DNA from: Prostheceraeus crozeri
Lineage: Eukaryota; Platyhelminthes; Polycladida; Euryleptidae
Direction of reading: 5' to 3'
Assembly (NCBI GenBank): GCA_907163375.1
Contig: CAJQUW010007530.1
Span: 496,001-560,000, forward strand
Length of the DNA: 64,000 nt
Positions 33,568 through 44,540 of the stretch are shown one piece after another (the first letter of the stretch is position 1; every line of letters begins with the position of its first letter). The translations under genes were made by a program, and so were the position numbers. The notes below the pieces were generated by a model that saw only the letters and a list, made by a program, of their open reading frames with translations, made no database searches and was not told the DNA's origin.

Positions 33568-33605
33568 CCATTGAGAAAGCGGCTGGTACGCGAAACGTCT
33601 GGCGC
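33568..33605 (+). ncRNA. Hammerhead-ribozyme-like hairpin, right arm
   Basis: Reading plus: GCCA, then TTGAGAA, then a GCG/CGC hairpin with loop GCTGGTA, then GAAAC and GTC, then TGGC. GCCA pairs with TGGC as stem I; GAAAC-GTC fits the minimal stem III type I hammerheads known from Penelope-like elements. The first core stretch is diverged from CTGATGA (TTGAGAA), so cleavage activity is doubtful. Confidence 0.4.
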
Positions 33606-34299
33606 ATAACATCAGCCTTTTTATTCAAATCACTCGCATATTGGAAAAAAGTATTGGGGAGAGACTAACGATAAATTTTTTTTCTCATATTGATAATTTA
33701 ATTTCACGTATAAAAGCAGCGACTGTGAAGAACAGTCTGAGAAGAAACTTATTCACCCAAATTAGAGTTCCTGCACAACCTGTTGTCACTCGTTGAACAT
33801 CAAGGTTAAAATCTGCCATGCACTACGCGTCGAATCTTTCAGCTGTGACAGAAATTTTGCATAAATTCAAAGATGATGTGCCTTTGGTTACTCGCGCAAA
33901 AGAAGCGATTGCTGATCCAAGCGTTTCATCCACGTTGATGGTCATCAAATGAGATTATGAGTGTCCTATAGAGCTCATATCGATGGTTGAATCGCGGTAC
34001 TTTATTACTGCAGAGGCTTGGGAGCAATTGTCTTCGCTTGATTTTTATGAGTATGTTGGTGGCATACAGAAATATTTGAAGAAAAGATTAGAAGCTAAAT
34101 TACAATTACAAGTCCTTTAGAAACTGAAACGAAATGACAATTCTCCTTCTTCATGCGTGAAACTTCATAAATGCCAAGGAACATCGATGTCTGTGGAAAG
34201 GAGTTTCTCGATGTTGATAAGGTGTTAGCTAAAGACCGTAACTTTCTCAAAGAAAACGTCAAAAAGTGTGTGTTGCACAATAATTTGTCTTAATAGACA

Positions 34300-37174
34300 T
34301 TATACTTATCTTGGCTCTACCTTCTGTTGATCTGAATAGATCCTCGGTTTGTGACTATAAAAGCTATATTATTGTCAATATTTGTAGTATCACTAATATA
34401 AACGGACAATTTTGCACAATTATCATTTCTTAAATGCACAATTTTCAGGTTTTTCCTGCACAGAAAAGTTGCCCCAGCTATTATTCATGTGTCTTTGACC
34501 TCTTCATTATCAACAATTGATTTAGATCGATCATTAGTTACGTATTGTGTAAATTACTACTTGCGTTGCCGGTCATATTGTTTTCTCTGGGGGTAGTCAT
34601 CTTACGTGCATAAAGTGCTAGATATAGTAACCAATCTTGTTGAGTGTTCACTCTTTATTTTTAGCATACAGGTAAATTAGACCTAAATAATTGTCAATAA
34701 TATCTATAAATCAATTAATTGAATATCAGTCAAATATGTATTTAGCATCATATTAAGCTTTATTCATAAAACAATGAGTCATCCTAATAAGCCGAAATGT
34801 AAATAATTTCACAATATATCGGGAATTTAGTAAAGCATTTAGCTATTTGATAGTTTTGTAGATGGAACATGCACGCAAGAACAACCTCTCCTGAAGTTAT
34901 GTTCCTCAATTCTTTTAGATTCCAAGATGTTGAAAAGTATACCGCCACCCTCTAATAGAACGACGCTTGTAATAGACGCCACCAAGAAGAGAGGGTTGAA
35001 AAATAGATCGCTATGGCCGTCTACTGCAGATTTTACGGCATGTTTTTGAAATTTAGCCGTCTTCTTTTAAAAAAAGATTGGATAAATGTTTTCAGCGACA
35101 CCAAACAGCGGAGACAATATCTATTTACCAGACAGTTATTGTTGTGTACTCTCCACTTATAACGTGATCTGCTGTTTTATTTTGGCGAAGGTGGGGTGCA
35201 ATAGGGCTCAAGAATTCAATAGTTCTGGCATTATCTATCGGAAACATGATCCTGATTGATATTAAATCTATCAAGTCATTAATACAATCACAACAAGTAA
35301 ATTTTAACAGACAAGTAAGAATTCTTAGTGATTGATGAATGCGTGAAGTGAATTCAATATACTTTAAACTTCATTCTTCACATTATTCATGGTAGATCAA
35401 TATGCTTTTCTGAAGAATTCTGAATTATATTTTCTCTACATCTTCAGATACTTACATGAGAGCACAGAAAATATAATATTCTAAGCATGGTGCCCTTCTA
35501 CATGGCGCAAAATGTCCAATAACTATGCATGAATATCATTATATAAAGACAGAAAATCCTGTTTTGTTCGACCTGTCATCCATACCTGATTCCCAGATGA
35601 CTTATTAGATGTACTGATCGAGATAATATCTAACAAGTAGCTTAGCAACATCTTGCTATAGTATATGCCCAAACTAGTTGGAATTCTTCTTTTTATGTGC
35701 AAAGGGGTAAGAGCCAATTAATCATGTTTTCATGCGAGGAAATAGTTTGATGCAAATGACATGGTGCTGAGGTGAATGTGAAAAAACTAAATACCGGTTG
35801 GGTTCTTGCACAGATAACTCAAGAGAATCACGCGAATCAGAAAAGCGAAAAGGAATTGTCGATGTGATCTAATAAATGAAATGGTGAAATAGTACAATCG
35901 TATCAAAGTAAATTGTAGATTATTTCAGAAGCTAGGTATGACTGACATTGAAACTGCGTGAGACAGACGTATACAGCCAATATTAATCGCATCAAATAAT
36001 TCCAGAGCTAGGAAGTGTGCAGCCAAAATGCTGTCAATGAAAGTTAAAAAAGGTTTGTCGATGATTCAAAATACACAAAAATGCAATAAGAAATTGACAA
36101 TAACTCTTTTGGTGCATCATCTCTACAGCAGAATTTCTCAAATGAAAAGATTCGGTTTCCTTCAACTCCGTCCTTTCTTTCATTTTAACTGTATATAATG
36201 ACTTGATTTTTCTTTTATTGTACGCGTTCCGAAGTGTTGCCCGAAAAGAATCGGCGAAAGGCCTCGCAACTAATGACATCGTTTTGTCTTATCTTTATTA
36301 CCGAAAAGATTATCTTAAAATACACAACCTTCACGTGTTCGACTTCTCAACTGACTTCATCTTCTCGAGTTGATTTTCAAGGTGTTTCTGTATTTCCGCA
36401 GTCTATATTTATGAAATGATTCTGCTTTCTAAGCAACGACACTCTTCCTAAGGCTGGTGTAGGAGAACATGATTGTCACATTGTATACTATACGACCAAA
36501 ATTTAAATACAAAAACACTTGATTCATCGTCGATCGATTTCTTATCAGCTATTGATACATTATCAGGGCATCAAGTCAAGTCAGCAAAATGAGGTTTATA
36601 TACAAATTAAATGATCAAGTAAACACAGTTAAGAACGTCTAAACTGAAGTTTACAATAGAATGTTTGGAGAGGTAATTGCGCATTTACTATTACCTCTCC
36701 GCAGTACAATTAATTGTTTTGACGTCACCGAACTCTTGTTGGGGAACTGTCTTTTTTAACGTTTTATAAGATAATGAGCCCAACGATAGCATTGTATATA
36801 TGTATAATTGTCTTAATTATATTGTAACCGGTCATATCGACCACAAATGTTGGACAGAAAAATTTTGAATTTGTTGAGATTGATTTTAATCAACTCTTTC
36901 CGATGAAAGAATATAACCGGGATCGTCATGGAACTCTCACACAGTGATGGAATTATGTTTAGGGTTTCTTTCTTATTGTTTTCACTTTTCATATGCAACA
37001 TTGACATCTGCTACCCAATCAATTTTAGAACGACAAGCACATCGCAGAAGGACACATGATCGTTGTACATGAAATTTGATCTACATGTGCAATGTATGAT
37101 CTATGATACCTTTTTCTGTATATTATTTGGATTTATGAATGAAAATCTCTTCGGCTGCTGAATTATGTGATTTT
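34300..37174. other. Unassigned sequence
   Basis: No gene or clear repeat recognised in 2.9 kb; only short featureless ORFs. Confidence 0.45.
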
Positions 37175-37475
37175 ATGGGCAGTTAGTTTACCAAGCGATG
37201 GGAGATCATATTCATTTTGAAAAACGAGGGCAAAAGGCTCTCCTTCAGTTCATGGTCAATCTCTTTCAAGGGTCTGAATTGGTCTCAATTAGTGGATTGC
37301 TGTTATCAAAAAAATGCAAACAATGGATTGGTGTCATCGAATAATTGCAATTAATTGATTGCTTTCCCAAAATTAATTGCAATCAATTTTTGGCAACCCC
37401 TGATCTCTAGACCTTAAATCATGCAGAAGTTGACAGTACTTCGGCGTCTCGCGCCGTCAAAGGTAGATAGAAACT
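37175..37475 (-). mobile_element. Penelope-like element 3'-end remnant
   Basis: GGGCAGTTAGTTTACCAAGC and GGGAGATCAT at 37178-37207 match the Penelope tail. About 240 bp inward, CTTCGGCGTCTCGCGCCGTC and AGGTAGAT match the conserved hairpin block at 54041-54076. Decayed and 5'-truncated, minus orientation. Confidence 0.6.
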
Positions 37476-37479
37476 AGGT

Positions 37480-38616
37480 GGACCTTCTAAATCCCATCTA
37501 TTTCCAACTGCTCGTGAATGCATTCATATACGGATATGTATTCGCATTTGTATGCCGGTGTGCGGCCTGTGCTCATAGGTCCTCGAGGCGACGCGTCAAC
37601 GTTGACTGCTCTGCAATGCCTACTGTGCTTTGTGTTGGGAAATATTTTTTCTTATGGCTTGTGATGCTTGAGAATTAGGCAGATGTCTTTACAATTGTCG
37701 CATTCTTCTAGCAGCTGATATCTCAATTCTCGCACAACCAGCATAAATCACAAACTCCATATGACACTCACTTCGGCTCAGATAAATAACAATTGCATTT
37801 TATGTACATACTGATCATGCTATGACATGAAGGCCAGTTGAATAACAAGAGATATTTTCCATGTGATTGATAAGGAACTTATGACGTGAGTCAATGAACT
37901 GTCAATATTTTTGACCTGTGAACTTCGTCTTGTAATTTATCTACTTTTCATTCCATGATTTCAGTCATCTTTCGATGTCTGCTTCCTCCAGATTCGCACT
38001 CACACACCTTCAAAATTTTATTTTCGGAAGTTAAGATCTGCAATTGATAAATTGTGGTGCTATTATTTATGTGACGTGGTATATAGCTACACACAGGACA
38101 TATCTCCGTAGTACATTGGCTTGTGAAAGGACATCGCGATCTCTCTGTCATGTGGTCGATCGAGGGCGTCGGCTTCTTTTACGCCCAACAATTCGACAGT
38201 TGGCGTGCACGACCTTCTTCTCAGGTCTTCCTTGAGTGGCCTCATAGGCTTCATGCGCTCATCTTTCTCACTTTATTGACCCAATCATTAGTATAAAAAC
38301 CAATTTTCCAAAAAGAAATATTTTCCGATCGATTAGTGTATAAAAAATAGATGCTACAATCTCCCGGGCGTTTTGGCATAGTCTTAATTCAAGAATCAAT
38401 TATTCAGCATGGTATTTAAAACTGGTGACCATGAATTAATCTCAGCCGCCTCAAGTCTACGGCAGTTTCGTCTAATAAAAGGTCACTTTACTGAGCTAAT
38501 CCTTTATTTAAACAGTAGCGGTGTTTTCTACTTTTGATTAAGCTCATTCATGTCATTTTATGTATTATACAAATCTTTGATGTTATCAATAGTTTTATAA
38601 ACTCCTTTATTTTGCA
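37480..38616. other. Region upstream of BACE-like exon 1
   Basis: No gene is recognised. It should contain BACE intron or promoter sequence. The sequence CTTTATTTTGCAG ending at 38616 looks like a splice acceptor, which would place a non-coding first exon further upstream. Confidence 0.4.
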
Positions 38617-38621
38617 GTCGA

Positions 38622-38879
38622 ATGCGGCAGGTATTTCCATTCTTACTGACATGGCTTGCTGTCTCGTTATCGATGACAGATAGTACAGTGAAAGTCCCTC
38701 TAACATTGGGACCTACCCTGCCATTGGTCGATGGTGAAGATGGCGGAATTTCAGGGGAAGACCTCACCCTCGTACGCCGGACGCTGGATGCGACTTTTGT
38801 ATCAATGGAGAATAACCTCAAAGGTTATCCTGGACAGGGATATTCCTTCGAATTGGGACTGGGAACACCCCGTCAAAAT
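38622..38879 (+). CDS. BACE: Beta-secretase-like aspartic protease, first coding exon
   Basis: Encodes 86 residues. Residues 1-18 (MRQVFPFLLTWLAVSLSM) form a signal peptide. There follows a propeptide-like segment and then GYPGQGYSFELGLGTPRQN, the start of the pepsin fold, closely matching the GQGYYVEMTVGSPPQTLN region of vertebrate BACE1. A strong donor, AAAAT|GTAAGT, follows at 38880, giving a phase-0 junction. An acceptor-like CTTTATTTTGCAG ends at 38616, six bases before the ATG, so the exon probably starts at 38617 with a spliced 5' leader. BACE enzymes are membrane-anchored aspartyl proteases of Golgi and endosomes that shed membrane proteins. The exon break falls where, as I recall, BACE genes break in vertebrates. 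Confidence 0.9.
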
Positions 38880-38920
38880 GTAAGTTGAATATAGAATCTT
38901 GTGTAGCGTGTAGTCAGTTT

Positions 38921-39107
38921 AACGTCACTACTCCCCCATACTGAGGGCTTGGACGATGCTGACATAGTCAGACTTTTCTGGAGTGTTGTAGTACTTTTAG
39001 TCCGGATGCCCTTCCTGCCGACTTCCAATGACACTTTCGGGGCTCGATCACTGTACCAAAAGATCGCTAGGCCAAGCACTTAACCAGTGTGCCATGGAGA
39101 CCGCCGA
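38921..39107 (-). mobile_element. tRNA-headed SINE in BACE intron 1
   Basis: On the minus strand it starts CTCGGCGGTCTCCATGGCAC with an A-box-like TGGCACACTGGTTAAGTGCT and a B-box-like GATCGAGCCCC. A body follows with AGGAAGGGCATCCGG, a phrase shared with 3' parts of RTE-type LINEs, and then a 3' end at 38921. A second copy starts at 63931 and runs off the window. An RTE LINE relic exists at 19310, but the partnership is inference. Confidence 0.75.
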
Positions 39108-39332
39108 GTGAGATTTAAATGAATTCGTTGTGCAAAAAAAGCAAAATTCATTGTTCTATGAGGTTTTCATATAAATATTGCATTTGCTGGTTGCCTCTTT
39201 GTGTCTTCAGATCTGTCTGAAACCGGTTCAAGTTCAATAATCACTACATAACTTAAGATGCACTTGAGTGAGGCTGTTATGTAATGTGAATAATTACTGC
39301 AAGAATAAGAAGAGACGGTGTGCATAGATCAG

Positions 39333-41003
39333 CAGTGGTGGGCAGCGATAAATATTTCGATAAAGCGATGACAATAAGTTTAATAAAATGTTTCCGCTAA
39401 GTCCGATAGCGCGGTGTCACTGCGAGTGCGGTTTCATTTTTGAAATTTCCTAAACGATTTTTCTTCACATTTTTATGTAATTTCACCTCTAGATTCCGAA
39501 TATGATGGTTAAAAAATCATCAAGCCAAGGCTTTTCGAGAAAAAGTCGGGAATTAGAATGCAAAATTCATTAAAAAATATTACGAGTATGCTGTGTATAC
39601 TGTGTTGTTAATTAACAGTTTTTCAAAAATTACCTTCATGTGTTATTTAAATCAACTCTAAGTATTGATAAAGCACTTAACTGCAGAAATTACAAAACTA
39701 TGTTACTTTTGAATTCATGAAACATGAAAGAACCGTTTGAAAGGAACAAAACCTTATCCGATAACATTAACTACGCTGTAATTCCTTGAAAATTATCTCA
39801 AATTACTTGTACAATATTCAGGTTCTTCTTTGTCATAAAATGCTCGCAAATAATTTTGAAAATATTTCTTCTGCATTAGGTTAAATACCATGCTCAATTA
39901 CAATAAGAAAAATATTATAATCACATAAATATCAAAAAGATTAAACTATTAACTTCTAAAGTTTCATAATAATTAAAACTAATCTTCTAGCATATTCTAC
40001 AAATACCTTCCATTGTAGGTTCGTACAGCAACCAGAAGTTCTCTGGTTAAAGTTCGCATTAGCATTGTATCTCACTGTCATTTTGCCAAATGGAATCAAA
40101 ATTTGAATGCAAAGTTTGGCCCACCTGTTCACTGTAGATGCCCAGTTCTTGGTGCCTCGACATAAAGCCCCACATAGGACCTCCAAAATAAAGCGATAAC
40201 GATAAATCCAAATGTGTTAATCCATTTTTACTACTTTTATGTATGAAAAAACCTCTTTTTTACACATATAACACCATATACATGTACATGCAATATTGAA
40301 TATAACAATGACATCAAAAGACCCGAAATTGACACTTTATTACTTTATAACAACATACAAATCAACAAAACTGTCACAGCACAACATCACAAACACAAAT
40401 ACAACAATTTAAGGCACATGTAATTCATCATCCTCCTCATCCACCCCCCCCCTTGGCACCTTGAGTTGAGGAGGTGAAGGTTCCGTCTGATTCGAACAGT
40501 AGACACGATTCCCACGTATCACTGTCGGCGTATCGAGCAAATTGTATCCAATCAAATTGCGCGTTTGCGGAATGCAGAAGATCGTTATTTCCAAAAATGT
40601 CGTCTGGCCGGAATTACCTCCATGCACGGGATTACTCCACTGTACGATGAAAGTATCCTCAATACAGAATAACGGGATAAATGTATTAAATGGCCATTTG
40701 ATAACACTTGTACTGACGTTCAGACATTGAAATAGGTGAAAACAGATCAATACAGTCTCCGAGACCATTTAATTTGAAGCTAATTACACTCCTCACTCAC
40801 CGCTTCCGTCTACCGAATCACGTGAAATGGTAAACGAAACCACTTGTAAAATAATGCTTCTTAAAAGCGTTTTTCTCTTTTCATTATCACTAAATTTGTC
40901 ACGGGAAATTTTACAGCGATCAAATTTTCCGGTCTCTGCGATAAGCGATACATTTTCGACTAAAGCGATGTTATCGCTTTACTTATTGCAACGCCCACCA
41001 CTG
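39333..41003 (-). mobile_element. Complete non-autonomous hAT element (1.67 kb)
   Basis: Ends CAGTGGTGGGCAGCGATAA and GCCCACCACTG are flanked by the perfect 8-bp duplication TAGATCAG (39325-39332 and 41004-41011). Subterminal regions repeat an AAGCGATAA-type motif on both sides (39343-39374, 40190-40205, 40915-40980), likely transposase-binding sites. It contains a minus-strand ORF with its own polyadenylation signal but no hAT transposase. Confidence 0.92.
40409..40768 (-). CDS. Unrecognised 119-aa ORF carried by the hAT element
   Basis: I do not recognise the family. It contains FNTFIPLFCIEDTFIVQWSN, FLEITIFCIPQTRNLIGYNL and a C-terminal acidic tail (VDEEDDELHVP). A minus-strand AATAAA at about 40341 follows the stop by some 70 bases, so it looks like a genuine last exon. 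It could be the end of a captured host gene or of a multi-exon element gene whose other exons are lost. Confidence 0.4.
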   Translation of the reverse strand: MVSETVLICFHLFQCLNVSTSVIKWPFNTFIPLFCIEDTFIVQWSNPVHGGNSGQTTFLEITIFCIPQTRNLIGYNLLDTPTVIRGNRVYCSNQTEPSPPQLKVPRGGVDEEDDELHVP

Positions 41004-41011
41004 TAGATCAG

Positions 41012-41837
41012 ACGCATGACTACCGGCATCTTACTCAGAGAAAATGCTGAAGCTGCAGACGCGAAGACGGATGCATTTGAAGAAATTTTAGCGGAAGTAT
41101 GTAGGGGAGCAAATATATTCAAGCCACTGTTCTGGAAAGCATGAAGAGCCTCTGGAAAACTGAACTCATCAACCTTATGAATAAATAACGTCGACAAAAA
41201 TATGACTCCCATTCGTGTATCAGTGAAATCACTTTTCTCGCTCAAAAGCTTTTGAAATCTTCAATGAAATCCGCTGTACAATTTCCACATTGTCATGACT
41301 GTCAATTGACGACAATTGTCATGACTGATTGTAGCGAACTTTGACGTAATGCTATTATGTGACTATTTCGATGGTCCATGGCTTCGACTACGGCTTAATT
41401 AACAATGCAGATCGTAAGGTTACAACAAGTTCATGACAGTAGTGATAGAAACTATTAATAGAATGATGCTGTGATCAAAGTCATATCAGGTTGTACTGCC
41501 ATAAAATTCTCAGATGGGAGATCATCTGAGGAGAAATAATATTACTTATGAACTTGCTCCATCTGTATTTTCATGATGGAATTTTTAGTAAAGCAACAAT
41601 AGCTTTCGGTTGCTTGGTACCCACTGATAGATTATCTCAGACTTTCAAATTTGTCAGAAACTTGTTCAACCTCTGCAAAACATGTTGATTAAGAATATCT
41701 GTCTCTTGCGATGATTTATCCAAGCTATAGGGTGAACACATTGGACTGCAATTTTTTTTCTCTTCTGTTGTTTCTGAGTAGATATCTCACTATTTAGCTG
41801 AAATTTATGATGTGGTGAAATCACCAAATTTTACAGT
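41012..41837. other. BACE intron 1 sequence, unassigned
   Basis: No element or gene recognised. A short inverted word, GTCATGACTGTCAATTGACG with GACAATTGTCATGAC, occurs near 41296-41333. Confidence 0.4.
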
Positions 41838-42544
41838 GTGTTCACTTTATGGACAAGAACAAGGAATAACCTCCTGAGTATGCTTGCTGGTACATCGTGG
41901 GGCGCAAGCGCCAGCACTCTCCAAACGTCAGTTCTAGCACTATGTTACTCTACTGCGGAGTACTGCTCATCAGTGTGGAAAGACTTATCCCATGTTCATG
42001 CTGCTGACACTCAACTCAATCAGACAATACTTATTGTAAGTGGCACCACCAGGAGTACTCAGACCGATTGGCTCCCAGTCTTGTGTAACATTCAACCACC
42101 TGCCATCAGGCATGAACCTGCGACCTCAAAGCTCCTGGGAAAAGTGAAACTGAATACGGCCCATCCCTGAACGACGACCTGGAAAACCCCCGCACTTGCG
42201 ACGAAGCTCTCGCCACCATGCTTGGAGAAATAAACTATCAGGAACGCATGAGCCTTCCGTGACATGGCGTGAGAAATGGAGAAGCTGCAAGGTTGATAAC
42301 AAATGGCTCATCGACGACCCAACTGTCAGAGTTCCCGGGTTCGACCTACCTCAGGCTGAGTGGACTTTCCTCCACCGTCTGCGAACCAACGCCGGCCCCT
42401 GTCGTACCTCTCTGCATCAGTGGGGCGCGAGGGAGTCTCCCTTGTGTGATTGTGGAGAGATCCAAACAATGATCCACATAGTTCGTGGCAACATCGGCGG
42501 CCTCAGAGAAGTTCATTCCGCCAATGGTGTTGACACAGAATTAG
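41838..42544 (+). pseudogene. LINE ORF2 C-terminal remnant (I/Jockey-like) with CCHC-type tail
   Basis: ORF 41838-42170 has TRTRNNLLSMLAGTSWGASA, LALCYSTAEYCSSVW, LNQTILIVSGTTRSTQTDWL and PVLCNIQPPAIR, the conserved post-palm region of a LINE family common in invertebrates. ORF 42196-42573 (another frame) continues with FDLPQAEWTFLHRLRTNAGP and the terminal zinc motif CDCGEIQTMIHIV. One frame change separates them. The 5' part is absent (truncated). The clade assignment is tentative. Confidence 0.75.
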
Positions 42545-43165
42545 ATTCATCTGCGCGCGCTTCGGTTTCCTAGAAAGGAATGGTTATATCTAACCTTGAT
42601 ATCGAAATGGCATATCACAGAATAGACAACTTGCTCTTTCCCGAACGGACAATTCGTGTATCGCTTGCTATTGGAAATGGCAAACAATTAGCTGTCAGCA
42701 GAGGACACCAGAGCCAATGAGAGAGGCGTGGGTGCTGTGATATCACTTCGCACACACCAAAACACACATCGTCTAGCAAACAATCGATTTAGTGTATGCA
42801 CTATGCGGACTGGTGAATGGTGAGGAATGGTGGGATGGTGAATGGTGAGAAGTCGATGGCGAAATCATCAAGTGAACTAATTTTCGTACCCCTGCTACAT
42901 TTTTTAATAATGATCGGAAGTGCCAACATTGTATAGAAAACTTGTGCGCAATGATCTGAATTCTTCGAATCTGGATGAATTTTGGCAATCGAAACACTTT
43001 GCTGGAACTGACATTAATCCGCAAGTGACGCACGACTTCTTTTCCTATCTCTGTAAGGTATTACGAATTCCTTTTTGCCCACTTAATAGGTTCCTCGCTG
43101 TGCCGGCGATTTCGAATTAATCACACTTCTAACAAACCGAAGTAAATAAACAAAATATTTAATTC
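42545..43165 (+). repeat. Dispersed repeat B (uninterrupted copy)
   Basis: Starts ATTCATCTGCGCGC directly after the LINE relic and ends in an AT-rich tail AAATATTTAATTCTG. Homologous to 29415-29463 plus 32559-33060. A frame near 42920-43120 (ending FLAVPAISN) is open here but not in copy A, so coding function is unlikely. It contains a local GGTGAATGGTGAG-type tandem repeat at 42810-42850 that copy A lacks. Confidence 0.85.
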
Positions 43166-43651
43166 TGTTGTGATGGCATTACCTGGCATAGAGACGTGCT
43201 ACTTTAACCATCTTCCTTAATCCTCGTGTATTCAGAATCTTATTTGTTGTCCTTTTGCATACGAATATACATGGACCTATTCGTATTTCTAATGATAATG
43301 CTATATTCAGTGCTAACAAAAAATGTTAAAAGGTTTGATATGCCATAGTTATCCGGTACTCATAAAACGTAGTAGTGTGGCTAAGTGACCTGCAATTGAT
43401 ACCGAAAGCTCATTGATGATTTTTATTCATGCATTCTTGTTGACTATAGAATCGATAGCAATAAACTTTCCACAACACAATGATGACAGAAAGAGAGTGC
43501 GTTTTGTTTACTATGCAGTCGTCAGCAAGTGGTCGATTTGGCTAACGTGAGTCATATCTATAACGTCGTGATTTTAAAAATGCACGTTTCTGATATGACA
43601 GTAATTATAATTTGCCTCCTGCCACGCCACATGAGAAAAAATGATGAAGAA

Positions 43652-44540
43652 TGATCACCAAAGATCGGCAATGACAAAATGACATCATTTTATTCTGATG
43701 AAAAATGATATCATTTTACATCATTTTATTTTTGAAAAATGATGTAAAATGATATTATCAAAAATTTTTGTTCCATTGTATTTTCTAATCATAGATTCTT
43801 TGCATTTTGTATTGAAGCAAATTAAGTCTCTTTCGTTTGTTCTACCCATGTCCTTCACGTAGCGTGTTGATTCACGTGGCGAAAAGCAACATTTGCTGTT
43901 GTCTGTCACTAGTATGAATAAATTATTAGTAATATGTAAACGAGGCTTTGAAATTTGAAAATACGAGTACGGTCAAAGCTCAACATTTCGGACTTGGATA
44001 ATTAAGATTCTGGTTGATAAAGACCGCCGTTTTCTGGGTTAGCTCTACATGTACAGTGTATGTCTCATATATTGCTGGTTACTTCAGACTTCCAGTAGGC
44101 CAATGGTTGAATATTGAACTCATTAATAACTGTCTTGATGTTTTTGAAGTCGACTGCTTTGAGACACGCTGTTGGCCTAGCGAACCGAATATTGTAGGCA
44201 TATTTGTAATTCGAGTGTATAAAGCTTAAATCAAAACATTCGATGTTTGATTTATAGGCCATAGGCCCTACCTAAGTTTGATATACAAGAAGCTTTATTT
44301 GACCAAACTGCTTTCTTCGGTCTTTCATTAATTGGAATATATCGATGCTGCATGAAATATAATTCCAATTTCATTGCTAAGAGCAGTAAAAGTAGCATGG
44401 TAGCAGTGTAAATCGAAAAATTCGTGTGAGCAGATCTATTTATGGTGTTGACAATGCAGACCTACGTGTATTTCACTCAGAATGGTATGTTTTCATTATA
44501 AAAAAGATAAAATGATATCATTGCCGATCATAGATGATCA
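43652..44540. mobile_element. MITE-like element with GATCGGCAATGA inverted ends
   Basis: The left end TGATCACCAAAGATCGGCAA and the right end TTGCCGATCATAGATGATCA are imperfect inverted repeats extending into TATCATTTTA runs; the left side has several ATGATATCATTTTACATC-type repeats (43690-43757). No target duplication was found, so boundaries are approximate. Confidence 0.55.

Larger units (their letters stand above)
33317..33690. mobile_element. Miniature inverted Penelope-like pair (foldback)
   Basis: Perfect 150-bp inverted arms, 33345-33494 and 33541-33690, surround a 46-bp loop. The left side carries a 28-bp extension, GTTGATGGATTTCGTCGGGA and on, that resembles the tail of the large pair at 53922. 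A 12-bp target duplication ATTGATAATTTA flanks it (33305-33316 and 33689-33700). It lies inside the decayed hAT gene. The two arms are 5'-truncated 3' ends placed head to head, the same architecture as 53922-56903 but without coding sequence. Confidence 0.8.
33175..34295 (+). pseudogene. Decayed hAT transposase interrupted by a Penelope insertion
   Basis: Plus-strand translation gives NCAETVRADFTHLI before the insertion at 33305-33700. After it come IKAATVKNSLRRNLFTQIRV, PAQPVVTR, SAMHYASNLSAVTEILHKFK, STLMVIK, SLDFYEYVGGIQKYLKKRLE and finally TSMSVERSFSML. The last is the hAT dimerisation signature, and KNxLxRNxF with PVxTRW-type spacing is a known hAT pattern. Several stops and frame changes are present. 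Terminal repeats were not found. Confidence 0.65.

Noticed and set aside
42920-43120. ORF in dispersed repeat B ending FLAVPAISN
   Set aside because: The homologous copy A is frame-broken at several places, so there is no sign of protein conservation.
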